DNA of 64,000 bases. Origin: an uncultured Pelagibacteraceae bacterium. Its GTDB lineage: Bacteria; Pseudomonadota; Alphaproteobacteria; Pelagibacterales; Pelagibacteraceae. Below the pieces are notes generated by a model, which made no database searches, was not told the DNA's origin, and worked only from the letters and a program-made list of their open reading frames with translations. How positions within the stretch are numbered: the first letter of the stretch is position 1; every line of letters begins with the position of its first letter. Positions 25,398 through 34,789 of the stretch are shown here, piece by piece. Location of the stretch: the NCBI GenBank assembly GCA_902585415.1, contig CACIDN010000007.1, forward strand, positions 1 through 64,000, in the 5' to 3' direction. The translations under genes were made by a program, and so were the position numbers.

Positions 25398-25727
25398 TTA
25401 TATTTTAAAAGACTCGCCGCATCCACAACGTTCAGTTTCGTTTGGATTGTTAAATACGAATGAGGATGAAAATTCTTCTACTTTGTAATCCATTTCTGTT
25501 CCTAGAAGATACATTACTGCACTTGGATCTATGAAGACCTTAACACCTTTGTCTTCTATTAGTTCATCATTTGGTTGCTGAGTTTTAGCATATTCCATTA
25601 TGTAAGACATTCCGGCACAACCACCACTTTTTACACCAATCCTTACACCTAATGAATCTGTATTTTTCGAGAGTATTTCCTTAATTCTGTCAGCTGCTTT
25701 ATCACTTAATTTAATTACTTGTGTCAT
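25398..25727 (-). CDS. sufA: A-type iron-sulfur carrier protein SufA/ErpA-like
   Basis: I choose the ATG at 25727 (MTQVIKLSDKAADRI); the frame continues 20 codons upstream into the SufT-like gene, without conserved residues. The 109-residue HesB/IscA protein carries the three ligand cysteines in GGCAGMSY and the C-terminal CGCGESF. It accepts iron-sulfur clusters from SufBCD and passes them to target proteins. It is the last gene of the suf operon, overlapping the preceding gene by four bases. Confidence 0.92.
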   Translation of the reverse strand: MTQVIKLSDKAADRIKEILSKNTDSLGVRIGVKSGGCAGMSYIMEYAKTQQPNDELIEDKGVKVFIDPSAVMYLLGTEMDYKVEEFSSSFVFNNPNETERCGCGESFKI

Positions 25728-26023
25728 AGATTTAGTTCTAATTTTCCTGCCTCTGTAATCATTGATTTGTCCCAAGGTGGATCCCAAACCAACTCTAAGT
25801 TTACTTTTTTTACATCCTTAACTTCTTTAACTGTATTTTCAACTTCCATCGGTAAGCTCTCTGCTACTGGACAGTTAGGAGTAGTAAGTGTCATTTTTAC
25901 ATCTACATTATTATTATCATCCACTTTAACATCGTATATTAAACCAAGATCATATATATTTACTGGTATTTCAGGATCATAGATTTTTTTAATCTCCCCT
26001 ATAATTTTTTCTTTAAGTTCCAT
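25724..26023 (-). CDS. sufT: SufT/MIP18-like (DUF59) iron-sulfur assembly factor
   Basis: The 99-residue protein is a DUF59 domain: KIYDPEIPVNIYDLGLIYDV near the N-terminus and the conserved TTPNCPVAESLP loop with its cysteine, then VWDPPWDKSMITEAGK. Such proteins help mature iron-sulfur proteins. The gene lies between sufU and sufA, a usual place in alphaproteobacterial suf operons, and overlaps sufA by four bases. Confidence 0.9.
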   Translation of the reverse strand: MELKEKIIGEIKKIYDPEIPVNIYDLGLIYDVKVDDNNNVDVKMTLTTPNCPVAESLPMEVENTVKEVKDVKKVNLELVWDPPWDKSMITEAGKLELNL

Positions 26024-26025
26024 AA

Positions 26026-26496
26026 TTATATAAATTTCTCACTATCATTTTCATCTTTTTTATAGTCCATAGCTGATGCTAAAGCATGCCAAGCTATTGT
26101 AGCACATTTTACTCTCATTGGGTATTGTTTAACCCCTGAAAGTGACATTAGTTTAGTTTTTTCGTCCTCCTTGATTAATTGAGATTTTAATTCAGGACTT
26201 TGTTTAATCATATCTAAAAAATCATTTAAGATTTCTTTTACCTCGGGATTTTTTTTATCTTTCATTAATTCAGTCATTATTGATGCTGACGCCATTGAAA
26301 TTGCACAGCCATGCCCTTCAAAAGATATATCTTCAATTTCTTTATTTTCATTTAACTTTAAATAAACATGAACTTTATCACCACATAAAGGATTGTAGCC
26401 CTCAGCATCTTTATTAAAGTTTTCAAACTTACCTAAATTCCTTGGGTTCTTTCCGTGATCTAAAATTATTTCTTGATAAAGTTCTTTTAAGTCCAT
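26026..26496 (-). CDS. sufU: SufU, NifU-like sulfur acceptor for SufS
   Basis: The 156-residue protein has the SufU pattern C38 and D40 in YNPLCGDKV, C64 in FEGHGCAISMAS and C131 in VKCATIAWH. In studied homologues these hold a zinc ion and receive sulfur from SufS. The segment between C64 and C131 is longer than in IscU, as expected for SufU. It follows sufS with a two-base gap, making a cognate pair. Confidence 0.93.
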   Translation of the reverse strand: MDLKELYQEIILDHGKNPRNLGKFENFNKDAEGYNPLCGDKVHVYLKLNENKEIEDISFEGHGCAISMASASIMTELMKDKKNPEVKEILNDFLDMIKQSPELKSQLIKEDEKTKLMSLSGVKQYPMRVKCATIAWHALASAMDYKKDENDSEKFI

Positions 26497-26498
26497 AG

Positions 26499-27713
26499 TT
26501 AGCTAAATATTTTTTTGCACTTATTTAAAGACTCATTAAGTTGATCTAAATCCTCTTTAGTATTGTATACTCCTAATGAGGCTCTTGCGGTTGCTGATAA
26601 ACCAAGTTTCTCATGCAAAATCTGACAACAATGGTGGCCAGCTCTAATTGCAACACCATCTTCATCAAGAATAGTTGCAATGTCATGAGGATGAACACCG
26701 TCTAAAGTAAATGATAATACTGAACCTTTATCTTTAGGGTTTCCAATAAGTTTTACAGAGTTATTTTTTCTTAACACTTCCTCACCATAAACAGTTAGTT
26801 CTCTTTCATGTTTTTCTATGTTTTCAATTCCAATTTTATTTATAAACTTAATAGACTCTCCAAATGCAATAACTTGAGCAGTTGCCATTGTTCCAGCTTC
26901 ATATTTGTTTGGTAATTCCCCAAATGTAATTCCTTCTTTTTTAACTTCTCTAATCATGCCACCACCACCTTGATATGGAGGTAATTCTTCTAACCATTTT
27001 TTCTTCGCATAAAGAATACCTAATCCTGTAGGTCCATACATTTTGTGACATGAGATTGCATAAAAATCACAATCAAGATGTTGCATATCAAGCTTTAAAT
27101 GAGGTGCTCCTTGACAGCCATCAATTAACACTGGAATATTTTTTGAGTGTGCTAATTTTGTAATTTCTTTTACAGGCAATATTGCGCCAGTTACATTAGA
27201 TAAATGAGTTATAGCAATAATTTTTGTTTTATCAGTAATATTTTTTTCAATTGTTTCTAAAGTTACATCTCCATTTTCATCCATTTCTGCAAATTTAATT
27301 TTAACACCTTTTGATTTTCTTAAATAATGCCAAGGAACATAGTTTGAGTGATGTTCTAATTCTGTAAGAAGAACTTCATCACCCTCTTTTAAATATTTTT
27401 GACCAAATGTATTAGCAACCAAATTGATTGCCTCTGTCGCGCCTTTAGTAAAAACTATTTCATTCTTATCTTTTGCATTAATATATTTTTGAACTAAAAT
27501 TCTTGTATTTTCATATAAATTAGTAGCTGCAACAGCTAAATAATGAATACTTCGTCCTACATTTGAGAATTCTTTAGTATAGAAATCATATATTCTATCT
27601 ACAACTACTTGAGGTTTTTGTGAAGAATTTGCACTGTCTAAGTATACAAGATCATTATTTTGTATTTTATTATTAAAGATAGGAAATTCTTTTTTAATAT
27701 CTTTTAAGCTCAT
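26499..27713 (-). CDS. sufS: Cysteine desulfurase SufS
   Basis: The 404-residue PLP enzyme removes sulfur from cysteine for iron-sulfur cluster assembly. The PLP lysine is K224 in SCHKMYGPTGLG. The catalytic cysteine is C362 in RAGHHCCQ, in a position and short loop typical of the group II SufS class. ELEHHSNYVPW and the ANSSQKP segment near the N-terminus are family features. The start overlaps the sufD stop by four bases. Confidence 0.96.
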   Translation of the reverse strand: MSLKDIKKEFPIFNNKIQNNDLVYLDSANSSQKPQVVVDRIYDFYTKEFSNVGRSIHYLAVAATNLYENTRILVQKYINAKDKNEIVFTKGATEAINLVANTFGQKYLKEGDEVLLTELEHHSNYVPWHYLRKSKGVKIKFAEMDENGDVTLETIEKNITDKTKIIAITHLSNVTGAILPVKEITKLAHSKNIPVLIDGCQGAPHLKLDMQHLDCDFYAISCHKMYGPTGLGILYAKKKWLEELPPYQGGGGMIREVKKEGITFGELPNKYEAGTMATAQVIAFGESIKFINKIGIENIEKHERELTVYGEEVLRKNNSVKLIGNPKDKGSVLSFTLDGVHPHDIATILDEDGVAIRAGHHCCQILHEKLGLSATARASLGVYNTKEDLDQLNESLNKCKKIFS

Positions 27714-28957
27714 TCTTTAACTCCCAACAAATTCTTAATTAAATTTTTAATCTCTTCGTCCGTTATTTTTTCGATGACGTCTAATAGAAAACCGTTAATT
27801 AGAAGTTTTTTTGCCTCTTTATAATTTAATCCTCTAGACATTAGATAAAATATTGAGTTCTCATCTAAACTTCCTGATGAGGATCCGTGAGAACATTTAA
27901 CATCATCAGCATAAATCTCTAATTCAGGTTTTGCATTAAACTCTGAATTTTCACTTAAAAGTATTGCGTTACTTAACTGATAACCGTCTGTTTTTTGAGC
28001 CTCAGAACTTACAAAAATTTTTCCCTGGTAAACTGCTTTAGATTTCTTCTCTAATACACTTTTTACTAGTTGATAACTTTTAGTATTTTCTACTAAATGA
28101 TTGATATTTGATTTTATTTCATGATGATTTTCATCATCTAAATCAAAAATTCCATTTACAAACGCTGAAGAATGCTGTCCTAGAAGATCGCAGTTAATTT
28201 CATTTTTGAAAAATTTTGATCCACTTGATAATATAAAAGTTTCAGAAATACTGTTAACCTGTTGCTTAACATTGTTATAAGAATATTTAACATTATTATT
28301 AATTGATTTATCTATTTTATAGTTTTTTAATATTGATGACTTATCTATTTCAAAATTGTAATAAATATTAAGAAAGTTTTTCTCCGAATTGTCTTTAAAA
28401 ATATCAATAAGTCTTAAACATGCATTTTCATTTAACTTGAAATCAATTCTCAAATTAGTATTTTTAAATTGTGTATTTTTATTTGTCGAATGATAAATAA
28501 CTAAAGGCTTTTTTAAACTATAATTTTTTTTAATAATAATTTTGCAGAATTTATTGGAAAAAGCGTTATTCAGGTTAATTAGTGAATTTATATTTTCTCT
28601 AATATTTTCTTCACCCTGTTCGACTAAAACTTCAATTTTATCTTGATCTTCAAACTTAAAATCAATTTTTTCAATTTTTCCATCGACTATAATAATTTTA
28701 TTATGCTCTAACTCACTTATTAATTCAATTTTATCAATCTGATTTTCTTTTTTATAGTCGTTGTAAAAAGTTAATTCACCAATATTGCTTTGAATTATTT
28801 GATTTAGATCAGAAAATTTCCAGTTTTCTAACTTTCTATTAGGAAATCCTTGCTTAAGAAATTCTTTAAAGTTAGTCTCCTTAAACTTTTTTTCCTGGTC
28901 AGAATATGAGAAATCTTTTAAATTTTTTTCAAAGTCTATTTTTAATTGCTCTTCCAT
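27710..28957 (-). CDS. sufD: SufD subunit of the SufBCD scaffold
   Basis: The 415-residue protein is less conserved than SufB but has the C-terminal SufB/D core. Its segments CDLLGQHSSAFVNGIF, KAVYQGKIFVSSEAQKTDGYQ and DDVKCSHGSSSGSLDENSIFYL carry the beta-helix turns and the His residue (CSHG) needed for cluster building. It forms a SufBC2D complex with its neighbours. The order sufB-sufC-sufD-sufS is the standard one, and the start is next to the sufC stop. Confidence 0.94.
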   Translation of the reverse strand: MEEQLKIDFEKNLKDFSYSDQEKKFKETNFKEFLKQGFPNRKLENWKFSDLNQIIQSNIGELTFYNDYKKENQIDKIELISELEHNKIIIVDGKIEKIDFKFEDQDKIEVLVEQGEENIRENINSLINLNNAFSNKFCKIIIKKNYSLKKPLVIYHSTNKNTQFKNTNLRIDFKLNENACLRLIDIFKDNSEKNFLNIYYNFEIDKSSILKNYKIDKSINNNVKYSYNNVKQQVNSISETFILSSGSKFFKNEINCDLLGQHSSAFVNGIFDLDDENHHEIKSNINHLVENTKSYQLVKSVLEKKSKAVYQGKIFVSSEAQKTDGYQLSNAILLSENSEFNAKPELEIYADDVKCSHGSSSGSLDENSIFYLMSRGLNYKEAKKLLINGFLLDVIEKITDEEIKNLIKNLLGVKE

Positions 28958-29692
28958 TTAATTAATGTTTTCGTATCCTTTCTTCTCTAGCTCGAGTGCT
29001 AGTTCTGGTCCACCAGATTTAATTATTTTTCCATTCATTAAGACATGAACAAAATCAGGTTTGATGTATTCAAGTAATCTTTGATAGTGAGTAATAATTA
29101 AGAAAGAGTTGTTTTTTTTTCTTAATGCATTAACACCATCTGCAACAGTTTTAAGAGCATCGATATCCAGGCCTGAGTCTGTTTCATCTAAAATTGAAAG
29201 TTTCGGATTTAAAATAGACATTTGAAGAATTTCATTTTTCTTTTTTTCTCCACCAGAAAAACCAACATTAAGTTGTCTACCTAATTTTTCTTCATCAAAT
29301 TTAAGTTCTTTTGCTTTTTCTTTAACAAGTTTTAAAAATTGTATTGCATCTAGTTCTTTTTCTCCTCTTGCCTTTTTTATTGCATTTAATGAAGTTTTTA
29401 AAAAAACATTTGTATTAACTCCTGGTATCTCTAATGGATATTGAAATGCTAGGAAAATTCCTTTGTGTGCACGTTCTTCAGTTTCTAGTGAAAATAAATC
29501 AATATTTTCAAACAAAACTTCTCCTTTTACATCGTATCCTTTTTTTCCAGATAAAATGTTAGACAACGTACTTTTGCCAGAACCATTAGGGCCCATTATT
29601 GCGTGAACTTCACCAGGATTAATTTCTAATTTAAAGTCTTGCAAAATAGATTTGTTTTCAATTTTTGCGCTTAGATTACTAATTTTTAACAT
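28958..29692 (-). CDS. sufC: SufC ATPase of the SufBCD scaffold
   Basis: The 244-residue ABC-type ATPase has the Walker A IMGPNGSGKSTLSN, the signature FSGGEKKKNEILQ and the Walker B LSILDETDSGLDIDAL, in which SDIL-type DETDSGLD is typical of SufC. ATP hydrolysis drives structural change in SufB-SufD during cluster assembly. It has no membrane partner, so it is not a transporter. Its stop lies next to the sufD start and its start overlaps the sufB stop. Confidence 0.97.
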   Translation of the reverse strand: MLKISNLSAKIENKSILQDFKLEINPGEVHAIMGPNGSGKSTLSNILSGKKGYDVKGEVLFENIDLFSLETEERAHKGIFLAFQYPLEIPGVNTNVFLKTSLNAIKKARGEKELDAIQFLKLVKEKAKELKFDEEKLGRQLNVGFSGGEKKKNEILQMSILNPKLSILDETDSGLDIDALKTVADGVNALRKKNNSFLIITHYQRLLEYIKPDFVHVLMNGKIIKSGGPELALELEKKGYENIN

Positions 29693-31128
29693 TAGCCAAC
29701 ACTTCCCTCTAGGCTAATCCCGACTAGTTTTTGAGCTTCGACTGCAAATTCCATTGGCAACTGTTGTAATACTTCTTTACAAAAACCATTTACAATTAAT
29801 CCAACCGCCTCCTCAGGATTTAATCCTCTCTGCTGACAATAGTGTAATTGTTCCTCACTAATTTTTGATGTTGTTGCTTCATGAGCAATATTAGAGTCTG
29901 AATTTTTATTTTTAATATATGGTACTGTGTGTGCTCCACATTTATTGCCCATTAATAATGAGTCGCACTGTGTGAAATTATTTGAATTTGTAGCTTTTGG
30001 AGAAATATCCACTAAACCTCTATAAGTCATATCTGAAAAACCAGCACTAATTCCTTTTGAAATAATTTTACTCTTTGTATTTTTTCCAAGGTGAATCATT
30101 TTTGTGCCTGTGTCTGCTTTTTGATGATTATTAGTTATAGCTATTGAATAAAACTCACCTATTGAATTATCACCTTTTAAAATACAGCTTGGATATTTCC
30201 AAGTGATTGCAGATCCAGTTTCAACTTGTGTCCATGAAATTTTAGAATTTTTACCTTTGCACAGGCCTCTTTTTGTAACAAAATTATATATCCCGCCTTT
30301 GCCGTCTTTGTCTCCTGGATACCAATTTTGTACGGTAGAATATTTTATTTCTGCATCATCTAATGCTATTAGTTCTACATTAGCAGCGTGTAATTGATTC
30401 TCATCTCTCATGGGAGCAGTACATCCCTCCAAATAACTTACATAACTTCCTTTGTCAGCAATAATTAAAGTTCTCTCAAATTGACCTGTGTCTGATGCAT
30501 TAATTCTAAAATATGTTGATAATTCCATAGGACATCTTACACCTGGTGGTATATAAACAAACGATCCGTCAGTAAAAACCGCTGAATTAAGTGTTGCAAA
30601 AAAATGATCTGTTAATGGTATCACTGTACCTAAATATTTTTTTACCAATTCTGGATGTTTTTGCACAGCTTCAGAAATTGAACAAAATATTATTCCTTGC
30701 TTTGTTAAAGTTTCTTTAAAAGTTGTGGCTACAGACACTGAGTCAAAAACTGCGTCAACAGCTATCCCATTTAATCTTTTTTGCTCATTTAGTGGAATAC
30801 CTAACTTTTGATAAGTTTCAAGCAACTTTGGATCTAATTCATCAAGACTTTTCGGTTTATCTTTAAAGCTTTTTGGAGCTGAATAATAATATAGATCTTG
30901 ATAGTCTATTTTTGGATATTTTGGTTTTTGCCAATCTGGTTCCTTTAAAACTTTTAGCCTCTCAAAAGCTTTGAGTCTCCAATCTAAAAGCCACTTAGGT
31001 TCTTTTTTGATATTAGAAATAAATTTTATAACTTCCTCATTTAAACCTTTAGGGGCTTTAAAGCTTTCTATGTCAGTTGAAAAACCATATTTATAATCTT
31101 TTAAATCCTCTATCTGTTTATCTCTCAT
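29692..31128 (-). CDS. sufB: SufB subunit of the SufBCD scaffold
   Basis: The 478-residue protein is highly conserved: [40 protein letters not shown], the C-terminal CGAHTVPYI and [16 protein letters not shown] segments, ending near [12 protein letters not shown]. It holds the sulfur acceptor and cluster site of the scaffold. The long N-terminal region (about 1-110) with WRLKAFERL is the usual SufB head. It starts right after the stop of the regulator gene, so it is transcribed from the same IscR-box promoter. Confidence 0.97.
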   Translation of the reverse strand: MRDKQIEDLKDYKYGFSTDIESFKAPKGLNEEVIKFISNIKKEPKWLLDWRLKAFERLKVLKEPDWQKPKYPKIDYQDLYYYSAPKSFKDKPKSLDELDPKLLETYQKLGIPLNEQKRLNGIAVDAVFDSVSVATTFKETLTKQGIIFCSISEAVQKHPELVKKYLGTVIPLTDHFFATLNSAVFTDGSFVYIPPGVRCPMELSTYFRINASDTGQFERTLIIADKGSYVSYLEGCTAPMRDENQLHAANVELIALDDAEIKYSTVQNWYPGDKDGKGGIYNFVTKRGLCKGKNSKISWTQVETGSAITWKYPSCILKGDNSIGEFYSIAITNNHQKADTGTKMIHLGKNTKSKIISKGISAGFSDMTYRGLVDISPKATNSNNFTQCDSLLMGNKCGAHTVPYIKNKNSDSNIAHEATTSKISEEQLHYCQQRGLNPEEAVGLIVNGFCKEVLQQLPMEFAVEAQKLVGISLEGSVG

Positions 31129-31551
31129 TTATAGTCTTGCCTCTCTATGCTTTAATAGGTCAATTAGTTTTTTACTTTCAAAAAAACTATTAATATGAAT
31201 ATCTAACTCATCCCAAAAATTATGTGTGATACATTTAGTGCTTTTACCGTTACAAGATTTCTTAGAGTCTTTTTTACATCCTATTGTTTTAACTTTTTGA
31301 TCCAATGCTAATAGTATATCCGAAATTTTTAATTCTTTTGGGCTTTTGACAAGTATGTAACCACCGTTTATTCCTCTAACACTTTTTACAATATTATTTT
31401 TTTTTAGTTTTAGAAAAATTTGCTCTAAGTAAAGTAAGGATATCCCTTGTCTTAATGAAATATCTCTTAAACTGACTGCGTTATCACATGAAAAAACAGC
31501 CATGTCTGCTAGTGCCATTACAGCATATCTTGATTTAGTATTTAGCTTCAT
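31129..31551 (-). CDS. iscR: Rrf2-family IscR-like iron-sulfur regulator
   Basis: The 140-residue regulator has a winged-helix domain starting MKLNTKSRYAVMALADMA, then ISLLYLEQIFLKLKKNNIV and SVRGINGGY, close to E. coli IscR. The cluster ligands are present as C92, C100, C107 and H110, with spacing a few residues longer than in E. coli (C92, C98, C104, H107). The C-terminal tail is shorter. It probably senses [2Fe-2S] status and represses its own operon through the box at 31577-31601. Confidence 0.92.
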   Translation of the reverse strand: MKLNTKSRYAVMALADMAVFSCDNAVSLRDISLRQGISLLYLEQIFLKLKKNNIVKSVRGINGGYILVKSPKELKISDILLALDQKVKTIGCKKDSKKSCNGKSTKCITHNFWDELDIHINSFFESKKLIDLLKHREARL

Positions 31552-31576
31552 AATTGTTATTTTATGGGACTTATAT

Positions 31577-31601
31577 ATACCCGACTAAAATAGTCAAGTT
31601 T
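31577..31601 (-). promoter_or_regulatory. IscR type-1 box overlapping the suf promoter
   Basis: On the minus strand the site reads CTTGACTATTTTAGTCGGG followed by TAT. As I recall the E. coli IscR type-1 consensus (25 bp with core TGACT-N5-AGTC), every position but one agrees. TTGACT can serve as the -35 hexamer, with TATATA-rich sequence downstream as -10, so a bound regulator would block RNA polymerase. The ATG of the iscR-like gene lies 26 bases further on. This predicts autoregulation of the whole suf operon. Confidence 0.8.
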
Positions 31602-31659
31602 TTGAAATTAAAAAGACTCGCATTTTGTCGCTTCATTATGATAAATAAAGTTTTTTTGT

Positions 31660-31709
31660 GAGAATAATTATTATTAACAAAACTTTTTTTGAGAATAATT
31701 ATCATTAAC
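31660..31709. promoter_or_regulatory. Tandem Fur-like boxes upstream of the hydrolase gene
   Basis: Two nearly identical 19-bp elements, at 31660-31678 and 31691-31709, differ at one base and are spaced 31 bases apart, about three helical turns. The second, GAGAATAATTATCATTAAC, matches the classical 19-bp Fur consensus at 15 positions. The T-rich DNA in front of them is also repeated, so the whole unit looks like a tandem duplication of about 31-33 bp. The second copy ends four bases before the ATG of the hydrolase gene. Iron control is likely; the actual regulator (Fur, Irr or another) is inferred. Confidence 0.5.
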
Positions 31710-31713
31710 AAAT

Positions 31714-32370
31714 ATGGAAAATAAAATTGTAGAAATATTTATTCCTGGACCTGCTGGTAGATTAGAGGCAAAGTATTATAAAAATCAAAAAATTACTTCT
31801 CCAATTGCTTTAGTACTTCAACCTCATCCTCAATATGGTGGTACAATGAATAACAAAGTAGTAGTTGAAACGTTTCATGCATTTATGGATAATGGATTTT
31901 CAGTATGTAGGGTAAATTTTAGAGGTGTTGGAAAAAGTGATGGAGAATTTGATAACGGTCAAGGTGAACTTGCTGATGCTGCTGCTGCACTTGATTGGAT
32001 AGAGAGAGAAAATTTTGATAATTCTCAATGCTGGGTTGCTGGTTTTTCTTTTGGTTCATTGATATCAATGCAATTACTTATGAGAAGACCAGAAATAAAC
32101 AGATTTATTTCAATATCTCCTCAACCAAATGTATATGATTTTTCTTTTCTTTCACCTTGTCCAACATCGGGATTGATGATTTATGGAAAAAAAGATGAAC
32201 TTGTTCCTGTTAATAATATAAATGAACTTAATAAGCGCTTGTCTTCACAGAAAGGTATAAAGGTTGATTTCCATTCAATAGCTGATGCTAATCATTTTTT
32301 TGCTAAATCTGAAAATAGTTTAAGAAAAGTTTTAGATAAATATATTCAAAAGGAATCAGCTTTATTTTAA
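31714..32370 (+). CDS. Alpha/beta hydrolase
   Basis: The 218-residue serine hydrolase has the nucleophile motif VAGFSFGS (S112), an acid at D161 (GKKDELVP) and H194 (ADANHFF), completing the triad. The N-terminal PGPAGRLEAKYY and QPHPQYGGTMNNKVV segments place it in the YpfH-like/DUF family of small hydrolases (COG2945) of unknown substrate. There is no signal peptide. A tandem repeat with Fur-like boxes abuts the ATG and leaves no room for a Shine-Dalgarno, so it may be leaderless or depend on an unusual start. Confidence 0.88.
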   Translation: MENKIVEIFIPGPAGRLEAKYYKNQKITSPIALVLQPHPQYGGTMNNKVVVETFHAFMDNGFSVCRVNFRGVGKSDGEFDNGQGELADAAAALDWIERENFDNSQCWVAGFSFGSLISMQLLMRRPEINRFISISPQPNVYDFSFLSPCPTSGLMIYGKKDELVPVNNINELNKRLSSQKGIKVDFHSIADANHFFAKSENSLRKVLDKYIQKESALF

Positions 32371-33494
32371 AAGTTTTTTACTAATATACCACCTGTCGAA
32401 GGTAATTTGCATCCTGTTGTATTTGGAAATGATATAGGGAGTTTTAAAAAAGAGCGAATAGCTAAAAACGCAAAAGCTTGGGACTCGACAAAATCACCGT
32501 CAACTCCGTAATCCTCTATAACTTCAAATTTAATTTTATTACGACTATGATTTTTAATTCTATTAATTAGTGTTTGATTTTTTCTACCACCACCGCATAA
32601 AATCACTTTAGAAATTCTTTGTTTAGATTTTTCGATTTCATTTAATAATTTTGATACGATAATATTTGCTGTAAAATCAGTAATTGTCGAAGCACCATCT
32701 TCTAGATCAAGTCCTCTTAAAAAATTTATTTCAAAGTCATTAACATCGAATGAATTGATGTTTTTATCTGTAATATTTTCAAAATCTTCTAAAGCTTGAT
32801 TAAGTGTTAATTCATTTGTTTTGCCACTGCTTGCTGTTTCTCCATTTTTATCGTAATTACCTTTTTTGTTTCTTCTCATCCATTCATCAATTAAACAGTT
32901 TCCAGGACCAATGTCTTTGCTTATTAAATTTTCTTCTTTGAAATCTTTAATTAAAGTAAAATTTGATATTCCGCCAATATTTAAAATACAAACTGGAAGA
33001 TGAATTTTTTTTTCTTTAACGATTATCTGATGAAAGATTGGTGATAAAGGAGCGCCTTCCCCACCTTTTAATAAATCATTTTGTCTAAAATTATAAATAA
33101 CTTTTTTTTTTGATAGTTGAGATAACAAACTTCCATTACCAAGTTGTTTTGAATATTTATTTTTTGGACTATGTAATATTGTTTGCCCGTGAAAACCAAT
33201 TAAATCTATTTCAAAATCTTTGGTTTTTGAAAAGTTTGAAACAACATTTGAGTGAAATAAGGTAATTTTTCTCTCTAAATCATTAATTTCTAAACGAAAT
33301 TTTTTTACATCATCAATTTTATTAATATTTTTTTTTAATCTGTAAATATTTTGCGAGATTTCGTCTGAATATTCAAAGTATTTATTAATCAAAACTTTGT
33401 AATAACCTTCACCATCGGATTTGATTACCGAAGCATCGACACCGTCTCCAGAAGTGCCGCTCATTAAGCCTAAACAATTTATATATTTTTTCAC
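32367..33494 (-). CDS. anmK: Anhydro-N-acetylmuramic acid kinase
   Basis: The 375-residue kinase phosphorylates and opens anhydro-MurNAc from peptidoglycan recycling to give MurNAc-6-phosphate. It starts with the phosphate loop GLMSGTSGDGVDAS, then IGFHGQTILHSP and a long NIGGISNFTLI segment, with DIGPGNCLIDEWM and a C-terminal LCGGGRKNQTL. The length matches the family. No murQ is adjacent. It is divergent from tyrS, a neighbour relation that recurs in alphaproteobacteria. The four last bases overlap the hydrolase gene. Confidence 0.95.
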   Translation of the reverse strand: MKKYINCLGLMSGTSGDGVDASVIKSDGEGYYKVLINKYFEYSDEISQNIYRLKKNINKIDDVKKFRLEINDLERKITLFHSNVVSNFSKTKDFEIDLIGFHGQTILHSPKNKYSKQLGNGSLLSQLSKKKVIYNFRQNDLLKGGEGAPLSPIFHQIIVKEKKIHLPVCILNIGGISNFTLIKDFKEENLISKDIGPGNCLIDEWMRRNKKGNYDKNGETASSGKTNELTLNQALEDFENITDKNINSFDVNDFEINFLRGLDLEDGASTITDFTANIIVSKLLNEIEKSKQRISKVILCGGGRKNQTLINRIKNHSRNKIKFEVIEDYGVDGDFVESQAFAFLAIRSFLKLPISFPNTTGCKLPSTGGILVKNF

Positions 33495-33553
33495 AATTTA
33501 TTTTTCAATCAAATTAAAATAAGTATATTGATTTATTAGTAATAATTTAAAAA

Positions 33554-34789
33554 ATGAAAAATTCATTTATATCTGAGTTTAAAGAAAGAGAGTATTTTAA
33601 TCAATGCACTAATTCTGGTGAACTTGATAATTTGATGAAAAAACAAAAAATCAATGCATACATTGGTTTTGATTGTACAGCTCAAAGTTTGCACGTAGGC
33701 AGCTTGTTACAAATAATGTGTTTAAGAATGCTTCAAAGATACGGACATAGACCAATCGTGTTGCTTGGCGGTGGTACCACTATGATTGGAGATCCATCTG
33801 GTAAAGAGGAAACAAGAAAAATTTTATCTACTAAAGAAATTAATAAAAACATTAAAAATATAAAAAAAGTTTTTGATATTTTTTTAGATAAAAAAAATAA
33901 TAAAACAAGACCAATATTTGTAAATAATTTGAAATGGCTTGGAAAATTAAATTACATTAAATTTTTAAGAGAAATTGGTAAACATTTTACGATAAATAAA
34001 ATGTTAAGTTTTGATAGTATCAAATTAAGATTAGAGAGAGAACAATCTTTAAGTTACATGGAATTTAATTATATGATTTTACAAGCTTATGATTTTTTAG
34101 AATTAAACAACAAAAATAATTGTGTTCTTCAGATAGGTGGTTCAGATCAATGGGGAAATATTATTAATGGTGTTGACTTAATAAAAAGAAACTCTGGTAA
34201 AAAAACTTTTGGTTTAACTACACCTTTGATCACCTTAGCGTCAGGATCAAAAATGGGAAAAACCGAAAGGGGTGCCATTTGGTTAGATAAAAGTTTATTA
34301 TCTCCGTATGATTATTGGCAATTTTGGAGAAATACAGATGATCGTGATGTTATAAGATTTTTAAAGATGTTTACTGATAAAGATATCTCAGAAATTGATA
34401 TAATGAAAAACAAAAATATTAATGAATTAAAAATCTTATTGGCTAATGAAACTACCTCAATGTTACATGGCAAAGCTGCTGCAAAAAATGCTGCTAAGAC
34501 TGCAGAAAAGACATTTAGTGCAGGATCTTTTGGTGATGAACTGCCAGTTATAAAGCTAAAAAAAAAGGAAATTGATATCGGAATTAACATTATTGATGTC
34601 GTGATTAGGTCAAATCTGTTAAAATCAAAAAGTGAGGTTAGAAGGGCTATAAAAAATCTTGGAATAAAAGTTAATAATAACACTATTGATAAAGAAAATT
34701 CTAATATTACTTTTGATGATTTTAAAGATAATATATTAAAATTATCACACGGCAAAAAAAATCACGTTTTATTTAAAATTACTAGTTAG
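33554..34789 (+). CDS. tyrS: Tyrosyl-tRNA synthetase
   Basis: The 411-residue class I synthetase has the HIGH-type motif QSLHVGSLL (about 45-53), the tyrosine pocket segment GGSDQWGNIINGVDL, and KMGKT (in GSKMGKTERGAIW) as the KMSKS equivalent. The C-terminal part (about 345-405) is an S4 RNA-binding domain, with RRAIKNLGIKVNN. This is the long bacterial TyrRS-type with C-terminal S4. The last eight bases overlap the convergent AsmA-like gene. Confidence 0.97.
   Translation: MKNSFISEFKEREYFNQCTNSGELDNLMKKQKINAYIGFDCTAQSLHVGSLLQIMCLRMLQRYGHRPIVLLGGGTTMIGDPSGKEETRKILSTKEINKNIKNIKKVFDIFLDKKNNKTRPIFVNNLKWLGKLNYIKFLREIGKHFTINKMLSFDSIKLRLEREQSLSYMEFNYMILQAYDFLELNNKNNCVLQIGGSDQWGNIINGVDLIKRNSGKKTFGLTTPLITLASGSKMGKTERGAIWLDKSLLSPYDYWQFWRNTDDRDVIRFLKMFTDKDISEIDIMKNKNINELKILLANETTSMLHGKAAAKNAAKTAEKTFSAGSFGDELPVIKLKKKEIDIGINIIDVVIRSNLLKSKSEVRRAIKNLGIKVNNNTIDKENSNITFDDFKDNILKLSHGKKNHVLFKITS

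Noticed and set aside
25728-25787. Upstream extension of sufA into the SufT-like gene
   Set aside because: It overlaps the preceding coding region and A-type carriers start near MTQVIKLSD, so I use 25727.
34312-34755. 147-residue minus-strand frame inside tyrS
   Set aside because: It is antisense to the C-terminal domain of TyrS; the Phe/Ser/Leu-rich content is what AT-rich antisense DNA gives.
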